Shown here in pieces: positions 35,409 to 47,429 of a DNA stretch of 64,000 nucleotides. The stretch comes from Gemmata massiliana. GTDB lineage: Bacteria > Planctomycetota > Planctomycetia > Gemmatales > Gemmataceae. Positions within the stretch are counted from its first letter, which is position 1. Each line of letters begins with the position of its first letter. The notes under the pieces were generated by a model, which ran no database searches, was not told the origin of the DNA, and saw nothing but the letters and a program-made list of their open reading frames with translations. The stretch is from assembly GCA_000531095.1 (NCBI GenBank), contig HG799463.1:708132-772131 (forward strand), in the 5' to 3' direction. Made by a program: the position numbers and the translations under genes.

Positions 35409-36077
35409 TCACCATGACATCTGCTCGCTCGCGAGTAGCGAGAGGTTCTTCACGGCCGCGGCGGGTCCGGCCGGCGCGCCGAACACCGCGGTCCCCGCAA
35501 CGAACACGTTCGCACCGGCGCCGGCGGCGCTCCCGATCGTCCGCGCATCGATCCCGCCGTCCACTTCGATCTCGCACGCCGGGTTGTGCTCGTTCACCAG
35601 CGCGCGGAGCTTCTTCAGCCGTTCGAGGCTGTCGGGAATGAAAGCCTGGCCGCCGAAGCCGGGAAACACGGTCATGCAGAGCGCGAGGTCGATGTCGCGC
35701 AGGTACGGCTCGATGCGCTCGATGGGCATGTCCGGGTTGAACGCTAACCCGACCTTCTTCCCGAGCGCCTTCTTGATGTGTTCGAGCATGGGGCGCGGGT
35801 CCGCGAGCACTTCCAGGTGTACGATGAGCGTGTCCGCGCCCTCTTTGACGAACCCGTCGAGGAACCGGCCCGGGTCTTCGACCATCAGGTGAACTTCGAG
35901 CGGGATCGTGGTGACCGGGCGCAGCCCCTTCACGACGACCGAGCCCATGCTCAGGTTGGGGACGAAGTGGCCGTCCATCACGTCGACGTGGATGCGGTCG
36001 GCCCCGGCCTTTGTGACTTCGCGCACGAGTTCGCCGAGTTTGGAGAAGTCGGCGGCGAGAATGGAAGGTGCGATCAT
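35409..36077 (-). CDS. rpe: Ribulose-phosphate 3-epimerase
   Basis: A 222-residue TIM barrel that interconverts ribulose 5-phosphate and xylulose 5-phosphate in the pentose phosphate pathway. Signatures: IAPSILAADFSKL at the N-terminus, HVDVMDGHFVPN with catalytic Asp and metal His, LEVHLMV, FPGFGGQAF, and EVDGGIDARTI. Full length for the family. It is divergent from the Mpo1-like gene, with about 130 bp between them. Confidence 0.97.
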   Translation of the reverse strand: MIAPSILAADFSKLGELVREVTKAGADRIHVDVMDGHFVPNLSMGSVVVKGLRPVTTIPLEVHLMVEDPGRFLDGFVKEGADTLIVHLEVLADPRPMLEHIKKALGKKVGLAFNPDMPIERIEPYLRDIDLALCMTVFPGFGGQAFIPDSLERLKKLRALVNEHNPACEIEVDGGIDARTIGSAAGAGANVFVAGTAVFGAPAGPAAAVKNLSLLASEQMSW

Positions 36078-36204
36078 TGGGAGGAGTTCCGGTTCCGGGT
36101 TCCAGGGGTCCGCGTTTCAATCAGTCTGTCGGTTCCGGCCGGGTTCGCCAAGTCGCGGCGCGGAACAACTTGAAACTTGCAACCGGGAATTTGAAACTGA
36201 TCGC

Positions 36205-36543
36205 ATGAGTTACCGTTTTCCGATCGCGCGCAACATACTGGCGCTGGCGGGCCGCGCCCGGCGCAACTGGCTGGACCGGCACCAGACCCCCGCGAATTAC
36301 TGGATTCACATGCTCGGCATCCCGCTCGCGTTCGCGGGCATTCCGCTGCTGTTTGTGGCGGAGTGGTACTGGGGAGTGGGGGCGATTGTAGGGGGCTATC
36401 TGCTCCAGTGGATCGGCCACCGCATCGAGGGGAACGACGTGGGCGAGTTCATCCCGGTGAAGCGCCTGCTCGGGCTGCCGGTGGTAGCGATCGCCCCACA
36501 ACACAAACCGCGGGCACTCGAAGCGCCCGCGGTGAATGAGTAG
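36205..36543 (+). CDS. Mpo1-like (DUF962) membrane protein
   Basis: A 112-residue protein with HQTPANYWIHMLGIPLAFAG and YLLQWIGHRIEGN, the conserved His-containing motifs of the Mpo1/DUF962 family, whose yeast member is a 2-hydroxy fatty acid dioxygenase. Two hydrophobic helices lie between the motifs. The ATG at 36205 begins the recognisable protein. Fe-dependent alpha-oxidation is assumed from the family. Confidence 0.85.
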   Translation: MSYRFPIARNILALAGRARRNWLDRHQTPANYWIHMLGIPLAFAGIPLLFVAEWYWGVGAIVGGYLLQWIGHRIEGNDVGEFIPVKRLLGLPVVAIAPQHKPRALEAPAVNE

Positions 36544-36564
36544 CAGAGTTGGTGTTCTGACAAG

Positions 36565-37443
36565 TTACTTCGCCAGAACACAATCCTTGAGCGTCACGAG
36601 ATCCGAGACGCGCCCGGCGCACAGCCCGCGGACCGTCACTTCCTGGCCGCGCTTGACCGAGGCGAGCGGGTACTTCTTTTGTTCGGCGAACTCGCAGTTG
36701 ATCGTCTTGGTGGGTTCGCCCGTTTCCAGTTCCAGGACGTAGGGCTTGCCCTCCTCGCGGATGACGCGCACCACCTTCCCCGTAACCGCGAGCACCTTGT
36801 CCTTGTACCGCAGCTCCGCCGAAACCACGTTCGTGAGGTAGTCCGTTTCCAGCGTTTCGGCACTAACAGGGGTGCCGGGGCCGTTGCGGATCTCTTCTTT
36901 GATGCGGTCCTTCGCGAGGTCTTCGAGCAGTTGCTTCTGGAACTTCTCCTCGTCGACTTTGTTCTCGCTCGGTGCTTTGGGAGGCGGGTTCGCGTTCCCT
37001 CGGACCTGTGCGGGAGGCGGCACGGGGAGCGGCGGCGGAGCTGGCCGTTTGGCAGTTCCGCCGTCACCCATCATAGACCTAATGACCGCGATCCACATCA
37101 ACGAGAGGGCGACCGCACTTCCGCTCACCACGGTCGCCGCGACGGGAAAACCCATCTTCTGATTGGAACTCCGGGCGATCAGAACGGACGCGATCGCGAG
37201 CACCAGCGCGAGTCCGCCCGCGAAGATCGCGACCGCACCCAAGAGCGGGATGAGGCCGACAACCAGCGCGAGAAGTCCACCCACGAACGCGATGATGCCG
37301 AGAGTGCTCGCCCCCCTGCGCGGGGTGCGGCACTCGTCGTCGTAGCGCCGGCGGACGCGCTCGAAGCGCCGGGCGAGGTGCCGATCGCGCTCGCTACCTT
37401 CCCCGCGTCGTCGTTCGCGGTCACGGTCGTAGTCGTCTACCAT
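36565..37443 (-). CDS. Membrane protein with OB-fold (tRNA_anti-like) domain
   Basis: A 292-residue protein. A charged N-terminus (MVDDYDRDRERRRGEG) precedes three hydrophobic helices (about 48-120, including IIAFVGGLLALVVGLIPLLG). A proline-rich linker follows. The C-terminal 110 residues look like an OB-fold of the tRNA_anti-like type: YLTNVVSAELRYKDKVLAVTGKV ... VTVRGLCAGRVSD..VTLKDCVL. It probably binds an unknown ligand at the membrane. It converges on the Mpo1-like gene. Confidence 0.8.
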   Translation of the reverse strand: MVDDYDRDRERRRGEGSERDRHLARRFERVRRRYDDECRTPRRGASTLGIIAFVGGLLALVVGLIPLLGAVAIFAGGLALVLAIASVLIARSSNQKMGFPVAATVVSGSAVALSLMWIAVIRSMMGDGGTAKRPAPPPLPVPPPAQVRGNANPPPKAPSENKVDEEKFQKQLLEDLAKDRIKEEIRNGPGTPVSAETLETDYLTNVVSAELRYKDKVLAVTGKVVRVIREEGKPYVLELETGEPTKTINCEFAEQKKYPLASVKRGQEVTVRGLCAGRVSDLVTLKDCVLAK

Positions 37444-37593
37444 GATCGAACCCGTTGTCGGGTGGTGTGTCTGTTGAAAATGTAGCCGCATTCCCGGCCC
37501 GCACTCAATCGTATTCGCTCCGACCGGTGAAAGATTTACTCTCGCCGCCGAATTCGGTTACTTTGTCCGAAATCTCACTCCGCAGAGGTGTTA

Positions 37594-38285
37594 ATGAACG
37601 AGCGCGAAGCTCTGTTGCGTGCGATCTGCGACACCCCGACGACGATACGCCGCGATTGGTATTCGCTGACTGGCTCCAGGAAAATGGCGACGAAGCGCGA
37701 GCGGAGTTCATCCGCGTGAGTTGCGCGATGCGAACCCCGGATTTACCCGACGCCGAGTTTCGAGCAATGAGCGCACGGGCAGAACACCTGCGCCGGACAC
37801 ACGGCTCGGACTGGAAGTACGAACTCCCTCAAATGCCGCGCTCAGTCATGTACTCGACGCAGCACCGGTACGTTCCACCGGGTCTTCAGTGGGGCGAATT
37901 TCGCCGCGGGTTTGTCGAATCGGTGCGGATTACCGAAGAGGGTATCGCACTGTTTCTCAAAGACCAGGACCGGATCTTCGCAACGACCCCGATTCGGGAA
38001 ATCGATATCGGCCGGTCGAAAATCCCCAACTCTCGGGGAACGTTCCGGAGCTTCCGGTACTTCCACCGAATCGAAGTCATTTGCAACACTCTGAATCAGG
38101 AATGGGGATGGGGTGCGAGACCCCAGATCGCGGCGTTCCTGGATTACCCCCAATTATCCCGCCTGCGTGCGGTGCATTTGATCGGAGACGCTCGCGGTCT
38201 TGCGGAGGCGGAACGAGTGTTGCGCCCGATCCTCGGCGACCGCCTGATCCTCACACTGGAAATCATCCACCCGAGGCGGAGATGA
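37594..38285 (+). pseudogene. TIGR02996 domain protein with an N-terminal frameshift
   Basis: The ATG at 37594 has AGAGG six nt upstream and encodes MNEREALLRAICD, the conserved TIGR02996 start. One base is missing just after (GACACCCC where the next paralog has GACAACCCC, near 37635), and the domain then continues in another frame as PDDDTPRLVFADWLQENGDE to a stop at 38285. The remaining ~215 residues are intact. It is either a one-base lesion, a programmed shift or a sequence error. Its stop overlaps the ATG of the next paralog. Confidence 0.8.
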
Positions 38286-38860
38286 ACGAGCGCGAAGCTC
38301 TGTTACGCGCGGTTTGCGACAACCCCGACGATGATACGCCGCGCCTCGTATTCGCCGACTGGCTCCAGGAGCACGGCGACGAAGCGCGGGCCGAGTTCAT
38401 CCGCGTGCAGATCGCACTCGACAGGGCATCGCTCCAGCCGAGCAAAGAAGCACAACTCAGGCTGCGTGAAGTCAAGTTGCTGCTACGAACGCGGGAGTGG
38501 AAAAACGAAGCTCCGGGTTCCGAGCAAGTCCGATTCGTTCGGGGCTTCATCCACCACGCCCACTTTCGGGACTGTGCCGATTTTCTGAACGCCTACGATC
38601 GCGTACCGCTCCGGAGTGTAGCGATCTCCGGCTCCGTCGATCTGCTAGCGGTCATGAAAGCGTTCGGCCCCCGACGGATCGAAGAAATCGATTTGAGAAA
38701 TGCATCACTCCAGAACGCAGACGTTGAAGTATTCGCCGGTACCGAATGGCCGCACCTTCCGGACCGGCTGATCCTTCCTTGGTTCCCTGCGGACTGGAAA
38801 CTTCGCGAACGAATCCGCACGCAGTTCGGAACGTGGGTGCAATGGGCACCGGTCTTCTAG
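38282..38860 (+). CDS. TIGR02996 domain-containing protein
   Basis: A 192-residue protein with the complete N-terminal TIGR02996 motif MNEREALLRAVCDNPDDDTP then RLVFADWLQEHGDEARAEFIRVQ, a planctomycete-specific repeat module. The rest resembles degenerate leucine-rich segments (IEEIDLRNASLQNADVEVF). The start overlaps the stop of the upstream frameshifted paralog (ATGA). Function unknown. Confidence 0.92.
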   Translation: MNEREALLRAVCDNPDDDTPRLVFADWLQEHGDEARAEFIRVQIALDRASLQPSKEAQLRLREVKLLLRTREWKNEAPGSEQVRFVRGFIHHAHFRDCADFLNAYDRVPLRSVAISGSVDLLAVMKAFGPRRIEEIDLRNASLQNADVEVFAGTEWPHLPDRLILPWFPADWKLRERIRTQFGTWVQWAPVF

Positions 38861-38899
38861 TACCCGTGCCTCGGGTGCAAGGCACGGGGCTCGGTCCGC

Positions 38900-41941
<3,042 letters not shown>

Positions 41942-42099
41942 ATGAAGGTCGTTATGAATCGGATCTTGCCCCGCCTCAAAACAGAGGAGGGAGAATCAAA
42001 GTTCCTGCCCCAAAGGGAGATAGGTGGGGAGGAGTGCTTTCATTCGGCGCCGGACCGTGTACCATTCACCCGAGCAATACACCTGACGAGCGGTGCCCG

Positions 42100-42957
42100 A
42101 TGGTGATCGACAAAATCGGCAAGTTCACGGTACTGGGTACGCTGGGTACCGGTGCGAACAGTAGCATTTTACACGTCCGGCGCGCCGAGGACGAAAGAGA
42201 GTACGCCCTGAAGCTCGTCCCCATTGAGGGGAAGGACGATCTGAAGTACCTGGAACAAGCGAAGCACGAGTTCCGCGTCGGGCAGATGCTCAATCACCCC
42301 AGTCTGGTGAAGGTCCACGCGCTCGAAACGGAAGCCGGGTGGTTCTCCGGGCCGAAAAAAGCAAAGCTACTGTTGGAATACGTACCCGGCCAGACAATGG
42401 ACAAGCTCCCGCTCCAAAGAATGGCAAAGTTGCTCCGGATGCTCGAGCGCATCGCGGACGGCCTCACCCACATGCACAAACAGGGCGTCTACCACGCCGA
42501 CATGAAACCGAACAATCTGATCCACGAGCGCGGGACGCGGGTGAAGGTGCTCGACTACGGTCTGGCCTGGATCAAGGGCGAGGGCAAGGACCGCGTGCAG
42601 GGCACGCCGGAGTACATGGCGCCCGAAACGGTGGAACACAAGATCGTGAACGAGCGCACCGACATCTATAACTTCGGCGTCACGATGTACCGGCTCGTCA
42701 CGCTCCAGCTCCCGCCGTGCTGGATGACCGGTGAGAACGCGCTGCCGATGAACAAGAAGATCTTCAAGGAGCAACTCAAACCGGTCCGGACCGCGAACCC
42801 GATGGTGCCCGAAGACCTGGCGGACCTGATCCACGAGTGCCTTCAGCCGAACGCGACCAAGCGCCCCGAGCGCATGAGCCACATCCAGGGCACACTCGAC
42901 CAGCTCGCGGACCAGGCCGCGGCCAAACTCGACGACCCGGCGGAGTTGGAAGACTGA
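42100..42957 (+). CDS. Ser/Thr protein kinase, atypical catalytic motifs
   Basis: A 285-residue kinase almost limited to the catalytic domain. The glycine loop is LGTGANSSIL; the lysine is in YALKLV. The catalytic loop reads YHADMKPNN, with Ala in place of the usual Arg of HRD. DFG is DYG. The APE motif is present (GTPEYMAPETVEH). HRD-Arg loss suggests activation not requiring activation-loop phosphorylation. Start ATG at 42100 chosen because the alignment begins there. No sensor domain or membrane helix is visible. Confidence 0.9.
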   Translation: MVIDKIGKFTVLGTLGTGANSSILHVRRAEDEREYALKLVPIEGKDDLKYLEQAKHEFRVGQMLNHPSLVKVHALETEAGWFSGPKKAKLLLEYVPGQTMDKLPLQRMAKLLRMLERIADGLTHMHKQGVYHADMKPNNLIHERGTRVKVLDYGLAWIKGEGKDRVQGTPEYMAPETVEHKIVNERTDIYNFGVTMYRLVTLQLPPCWMTGENALPMNKKIFKEQLKPVRTANPMVPEDLADLIHECLQPNATKRPERMSHIQGTLDQLADQAAAKLDDPAELED

Positions 42958-43555
42958 GCGTCAACAAGGGTAAAGGAAAAAGGAAAAACTGGACCGGTAC
43001 CGCTGACGTGTGACCGGGAGTGGTTCCGCTCATTCGTCAGCGATTGTGCGTGCAGTCCCGCACACATCCGGGTCGCGGACACGCGCGGCTAACATTTGCT
43101 AACATTCCCGGGCCGCCCGCCTGCCACTCATTTCGACGCAAGATCGCACTGCAAAGCATTTTACGACTTGGCGCACTGTAATTATTGTTAGCCCAGCGAT
43201 TCGGGCTCTCAATACCCATCTTGTCCCCGAAGCGGGCGCCTAAAACATATTTACACTATACACGTCGCGCGGGAGAAAATAAAGGCAAAATCCCGCACGT
43301 CTCGTGACGCGCAACCGTCGGGCCGACTCTTCTGAATCTCGGTAACCGCCCCACGTCTTCGCATCGAATCGATGCAATTTACTGACTATCATCTCTGTGC
43401 TTGTCCAGTAAATATTTTACACGAAAAATCGACATGAAAATCTCAAGAACAAATCAAGAAGACGAATTCGCCCACATTGACACCGCGCTGCGACCGGACT
43501 ATCGTATCGCCGCCCGATCCAGTGCGACATATCACACGAGAGCCAGTAACGAACT
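42958..43555. other. AT-richer intergenic leader, no gene seen
   Basis: About 600 bp upstream of the surface protein. It is visibly richer in A and T than the rest of the window, especially 43180-43460 (for example AAAACATATTTACACTATAC). No conserved frame or strong hairpin is seen. It presumably holds the surface protein's promoter and a long leader. Confidence 0.55.
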
Positions 43556-45046
43556 ATGAACGCAATGATTCGATCGATCGCATCGAAATTGTATCAACGT
43601 CTCACCGCCGGAGAACCGGCCCGGCGACACGGGACGCCGCGCAGGCCGCGCCTCGGGCTCGAGGGGCTCGAGGCCCGCGAGGTGCCGGCCGCGTTCACCT
43701 GGACCGGCGCGGTGAACACGGACGCGATGAACCCGGACAACTGGTCCATCTACGGGACCCCGGGTGACGGCGACGACGTGTATTTCGGGGCCATGTCCCC
43801 CGGCGCCCACAACTGTAATAACCTCTCCTCGATAGACACGGCTTACGGTTTTAACTCGATTACATTGGCAGCCGATTTCAACGGAACCGTCTCCGTCGCT
43901 CAGGACAGCGTACTCGCAACCAACACCTTCACCCTCGCCGGCGGTGCGATCGCTCAACCAGGCCCCTACAGCACGCCCATCGACATCTACGGGCTGTTTA
44001 CCTGGACCGGCGGTGTCCTGAACAGCGCGCTGAATAGCGCGAGCGTCAACATCTTCGGCGGCGGGACGATCACGACCCCGAGCGGTGGGCTCACCACCGG
44101 GAGCACCCTCAACTTCGCCAGTTCCGACGGGACCGTGAAGACGACCACCATCAGCGGCTCTGGGAACCTCACCCTCGCTGGCACGGACGAATACGCCCTC
44201 AACGTGTACGCCAACGCCGACGTTCAGAACGAGGTTACGAATGTTAATAACCCGGCCGCGATTAAGGGACTGTCCTCAGATAAGAAAGTGCTAACGCTCA
44301 ACACCGGTGCGCAGTGGGCGTACTACGGCGAAGGGACGCGGACGGACGAAATTCGCGTCGTCAACAATGGTGGGCTTTTCGGCGTCGGGATGCCGAAGAC
44401 GGGCACGAAGAACATCATCCTCAAACTGACCCCGAGCAACGCGAACAATTACGAGTACACCCAAACCGGGAACACCAATACTAAGCTGCTGATCTTCGGC
44501 AGTTGCACCCTGGACGCGACCACGGGCAAGGGCGTAGCGATCAACGGCGGCCTCGTGTTCGTGATGCCTAACAAAAATTTCGTCGGCATCACGAATCAGG
44601 TCGCGACGGTTAAGGGTACTTACACGATGACCGCCGGTGCCCTCGGGACCGGGCTCGTTGACCGATTAACAACGACCGTAGGGACAGTCACTGGCGTCCC
44701 CGTCTGGTACACGTTCAAAGTGGACGGTGACGTAAACTGGTCGGGTGGTGTGTGGGTGCCGGGCGTGGATGCGCGGGGTGGGGCTATGGGTAACCTGGGC
44801 AGTGAGAGCAATGCGGACCTGTGGATGATCACGGGCAAACTCACGATCACCGCGAATCCCGTTAAGGCCAATACCCCATCGATCAAAGCTGTGACCTATC
44901 AAGCTCCTGCGGGCCAACTGACAGGAACCTGGAACAGTATCAAATGGGGCACTCTCGCCGCCCTCAGTCCCGACCCGGATCCCCAAGATAGTGGTTTCAC
45001 TGTATTTAAAAATGTGCCCGGCACTCTCTTTCAGGTGAAGAAATAG
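43556..45046 (+). CDS. Planctomycete cell-surface protein with LExREVPA motif
   Basis: A 496-residue predicted extracellular protein. Residues 33-46 (LGLEGLEAREVPA) match the LExRxxPA-type N-terminal motif of planctomycete exported surface proteins. The body is rich in Gly, Thr, Asn and Ser with repeating beta-strands (FTWTGGVLNSALNSASVNIF, GGGTITTPSGGL), as in beta-helix adhesins. No enzyme motifs. The upstream region is unusually long and AT-rich, which may mark special regulation or recent acquisition. Confidence 0.82.
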   Translation: MNAMIRSIASKLYQRLTAGEPARRHGTPRRPRLGLEGLEAREVPAAFTWTGAVNTDAMNPDNWSIYGTPGDGDDVYFGAMSPGAHNCNNLSSIDTAYGFNSITLAADFNGTVSVAQDSVLATNTFTLAGGAIAQPGPYSTPIDIYGLFTWTGGVLNSALNSASVNIFGGGTITTPSGGLTTGSTLNFASSDGTVKTTTISGSGNLTLAGTDEYALNVYANADVQNEVTNVNNPAAIKGLSSDKKVLTLNTGAQWAYYGEGTRTDEIRVVNNGGLFGVGMPKTGTKNIILKLTPSNANNYEYTQTGNTNTKLLIFGSCTLDATTGKGVAINGGLVFVMPNKNFVGITNQVATVKGTYTMTAGALGTGLVDRLTTTVGTVTGVPVWYTFKVDGDVNWSGGVWVPGVDARGGAMGNLGSESNADLWMITGKLTITANPVKANTPSIKAVTYQAPAGQLTGTWNSIKWGTLAALSPDPDPQDSGFTVFKNVPGTLFQVKK

Positions 45047-45124
45047 TCGTGCTCTGGATCATAGTTAACGGGATTGCACCGCTCCAGCAGTGTCGGTGGC
45101 TTGAAATCGTGGCTCAATAATTTC

Positions 45125-45159
45125 CGGTAGCCTTCGTCAACGTTTACCGAAGGCTACCG
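45125..45159. repeat. Hairpin unit preceding the first paralog
   Basis: CGGTAGCCTTCG (45125-45136) pairs with 45148-45159 and is followed by TTCTGTT. The unit recurs at 45831-45866 at the same distance before the second paralog. Confidence 0.75.
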
Positions 45160-45180
45160 TTCTGTTCAGGAAACAATTCC

Positions 45181-45780
45181 TTGCGATACATCCTACTCGT
45201 CCTCTGTTTGGTCGCTGGAGCTACTCTCGCGGGGCCAGTCCCACCCGCACCGCTCAAACCGGCACGCAAACCCGTCGACCCTGGATACGAGTCGACACAG
45301 TTCCTTGGTCGGGTTGAGGCCCTCAGCACCGAGAGGATCACCGTCAAGCCCGAAGGGTATCTGCGCGAAGATGTCACCTGGCGCACACCGGAGGGCGTGC
45401 GCGAGGAGCGGTACTACGAGCAGGACAACAACCAGTTACCCAAGACGTTCATGTTCACCGACAAGTTGCTTACGATTCACGGGGTTCGGTTGCCCCCCAA
45501 CCGGGTCTGGGTCGGAAGGCGCAACCGCGGCGAGCACGCCATCGCCGACCTCCGGATCGGGGACCGGGTCCACGTCAGCTACCAAGCCGCGCGCGGCGAG
45601 AACTGGTGCTCGGCCATTATCATCATGCGGCGCCCGGGCGGGCGTGTGCCGGATGCTTACGAGGACGACGACAAGTCCTACAAGTACAAGACCTCGACCG
45701 AGCGCAACGCCGCGCAGTTCATCGAGGAAACCGTTGCGGGTCGGTGGATTCCGCGCTTGCGAGCCGCACTCAAGAAGTGA
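45181..45780 (+). CDS. Small secreted protein, tandem copy A (TTG start)
   Basis: A 199-residue exported protein of unknown family beginning at TTG with CAGGAA upstream. Signal peptide LRYILLVLCLVAGATLAG is followed by a proline-rich stretch. The conserved core is VWVGRRNRGEHAIADLRIGD then RVHVSYQAARGENW. The product is a paralog of the next gene; their 3' halves are nearly identical at DNA level, while the 5' halves have diverged. The whole unit including its upstream hairpin is duplicated about 707 bp apart. Confidence 0.8.
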   Translation: MRYILLVLCLVAGATLAGPVPPAPLKPARKPVDPGYESTQFLGRVEALSTERITVKPEGYLREDVTWRTPEGVREERYYEQDNNQLPKTFMFTDKLLTIHGVRLPPNRVWVGRRNRGEHAIADLRIGDRVHVSYQAARGENWCSAIIIMRRPGGRVPDAYEDDDKSYKYKTSTERNAAQFIEETVAGRWIPRLRAALKK

Positions 45781-45830
45781 TTCCCGACCTGCGCCCCACC
45801 CACAACTTGAACTCGCGTCTCGATAACTTC

Positions 45831-45866
45831 CGGTAGCCTTCGGATAAACGTTGACGAAGGCTACCG
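45831..45866. repeat. Hairpin unit preceding the second paralog
   Basis: CGGTAGCCTTCG (45831-45842) pairs with 45855-45866, followed by TTCTG. Same unit as 45125-45159. Confidence 0.75.
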
Positions 45867-45887
45867 TTCTGTGCAGGGGACAACTCT

Positions 45888-46487
45888 TTGCGCGCTATCC
45901 CACTCATCTTTTGTTTTGCCACCGGGCTCGCTGTTGCGGGACCGATCCCACCCGCACCACCTAAACCGCCCCCCAAACCGGTGGGGGCGTGGTACGAGCC
46001 GACTGAGTTCGACGGGCGGATCGAAGCCCTCAGTACCGAGAGGATCACCGTTAAGCCCGAGGGGTACCTGCGCATCGATTTCACCCGATTCACCCCAGAA
46101 GGAATGCGGGAGGAGTTCTATTACGAGCAGGACAACAACCAGTTGCCCAAGACGTTCATGTTCACCGACCGGTTGCTCACGTTCCACGGGGTTCGGTTGC
46201 CCGCCAACCGGGTCTGGGTCGGGCGCCGCAACCGCGGTGAGCACTTCATCGCCGACCTCCGGATCGGGGACCGGGTCCACGTCAGCTACCAAGCCGCGCG
46301 CGGCGAGAACTGGTGCTCGGCCATTATCATCATGCGGCGCCCGGGCGGGCGTGTGCCGGATGCTTACGAGGACGACGACAAGTCCTACAAGTACAAGACC
46401 TCGACCGAGCGCAACGCCGCGCAGTTCATCGAGGAGACCGTCGCAGGCCAGTGGGTTCCGCGCCTGCGCGCCGCACTCAAGAAGTGA
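45888..46487 (+). CDS. Small secreted protein, tandem copy B (TTG start)
   Basis: Paralog of the preceding gene, also 199 residues and also starting at TTG, with AGGGG upstream. The mature part carries RNRGEHFIADLRIGDRVHVS and ends AGQWVPRLRAALKK. Near-identity with copy A over about the last 300 bp, against many differences in the first 250 bp, suggests gene conversion or a recent partial duplication. Confidence 0.8.
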   Translation: MRAIPLIFCFATGLAVAGPIPPAPPKPPPKPVGAWYEPTEFDGRIEALSTERITVKPEGYLRIDFTRFTPEGMREEFYYEQDNNQLPKTFMFTDRLLTFHGVRLPANRVWVGRRNRGEHFIADLRIGDRVHVSYQAARGENWCSAIIIMRRPGGRVPDAYEDDDKSYKYKTSTERNAAQFIEETVAGQWVPRLRAALKK

Positions 46488-46509
46488 TTCCAGAGCCGAG
46501 CGCGAGGGT

Positions 46510-47226
46510 TCAGCTCACCGCGATCAAAACGTAGTTGAGTGATTGCCGGTCTCTCGACCCGAGGTCGTATAAGGTGCTGAACCCGGCCGTGAACCGGGCG
46601 CTCACCCAGGAAACGTCGCCGATGCGCTGGAGCTTGTTCTTCGACGGCTTCATCCAAAACCGGTCGTAGATGACGCCGTCCACGTCCGCGTTCGACGCGA
46701 GCATGATGTCCTTGTTGCACGTCGTGATCTTGTTGGGGTTGTTCGGTTCCAGGTACCGGTACTCGGTCGCGTCCTCGTTAATGATGAGGGACCAGTGCGC
46801 GCCGTAGTCGTCCTGTGCCGTTCCGGTAGCCGAAGTGGACGTGACCGGACTGTTCTGCATCAGGTACGCGACCAGGATCGGGCGATCGGCCTTCAGGTGC
46901 TCGGTGATGAACTCTTTGCGCTTGTCGGTGCTCTGCCTGGCGTAACACGTGGGCGTGTACCCGAAGTGTTTGACGATGAGGGTCATCTCGGCCTCGCTGA
47001 GTACCTCGCCCTGCCCGGAACTCGCGCTCTGCTTGGCGAAGTGGCGGGCCGATTCCCCGGTTGCTTTTTTGGGCATCTCGCCCCGGCGCGGGTAAACGAT
47101 GGGCTTTTTGCCGCCCAGTTTGGCCAGTAGCTCCGTGGCGTACCAGAGCGAGTACACCCCGCAGGTGCCCTGGCGCTGCTTCTTGAGTACGCCGCTCAAC
47201 CCCTTCCACGCATCTTCGAGGCTCAT
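46510..47226 (-). CDS. Papain-like cysteine peptidase domain protein
   Basis: A 238-residue protein. Near the N-terminus RQGTCGVYSLWYATELLAKL gives a candidate catalytic Cys on a helix; DDYGAHWSLII gives the His near residue 163; and YLEPNNPNK may supply the third polar residue. This is the order of papain-like peptidases of the C39/C70 kind. The ATG at 47224-47226 has GGAG at 7 nt. No signal peptide, so it may act in the cytoplasm. Divergent from a transmembrane kinase. Assignment rests on motif pattern only. Confidence 0.65.
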   Translation of the reverse strand: MSLEDAWKGLSGVLKKQRQGTCGVYSLWYATELLAKLGGKKPIVYPRRGEMPKKATGESARHFAKQSASSGQGEVLSEAEMTLIVKHFGYTPTCYARQSTDKRKEFITEHLKADRPILVAYLMQNSPVTSTSATGTAQDDYGAHWSLIINEDATEYRYLEPNNPNKITTCNKDIMLASNADVDGVIYDRFWMKPSKNKLQRIGDVSWVSARFTAGFSTLYDLGSRDRQSLNYVLIAVS

Positions 47227-47429
47227 GTCGTGCTCCGATTTAGTGGGGACAATCAACAAGTGCCCTGGGTTTATTCCTTACTGCCGCCTCGCGAGCGAAA
47301 TTTCATCGTAGATAAGAGCGGTGCACACAGATTCCGACAGTCGACCGGCCCCACGGTACGGCGGCGGTGGGATACACTACTGGTGAGCGGTGACCGGAAT
47401 CTTTCGGAACCGTCCGTACAAGGGAATCG

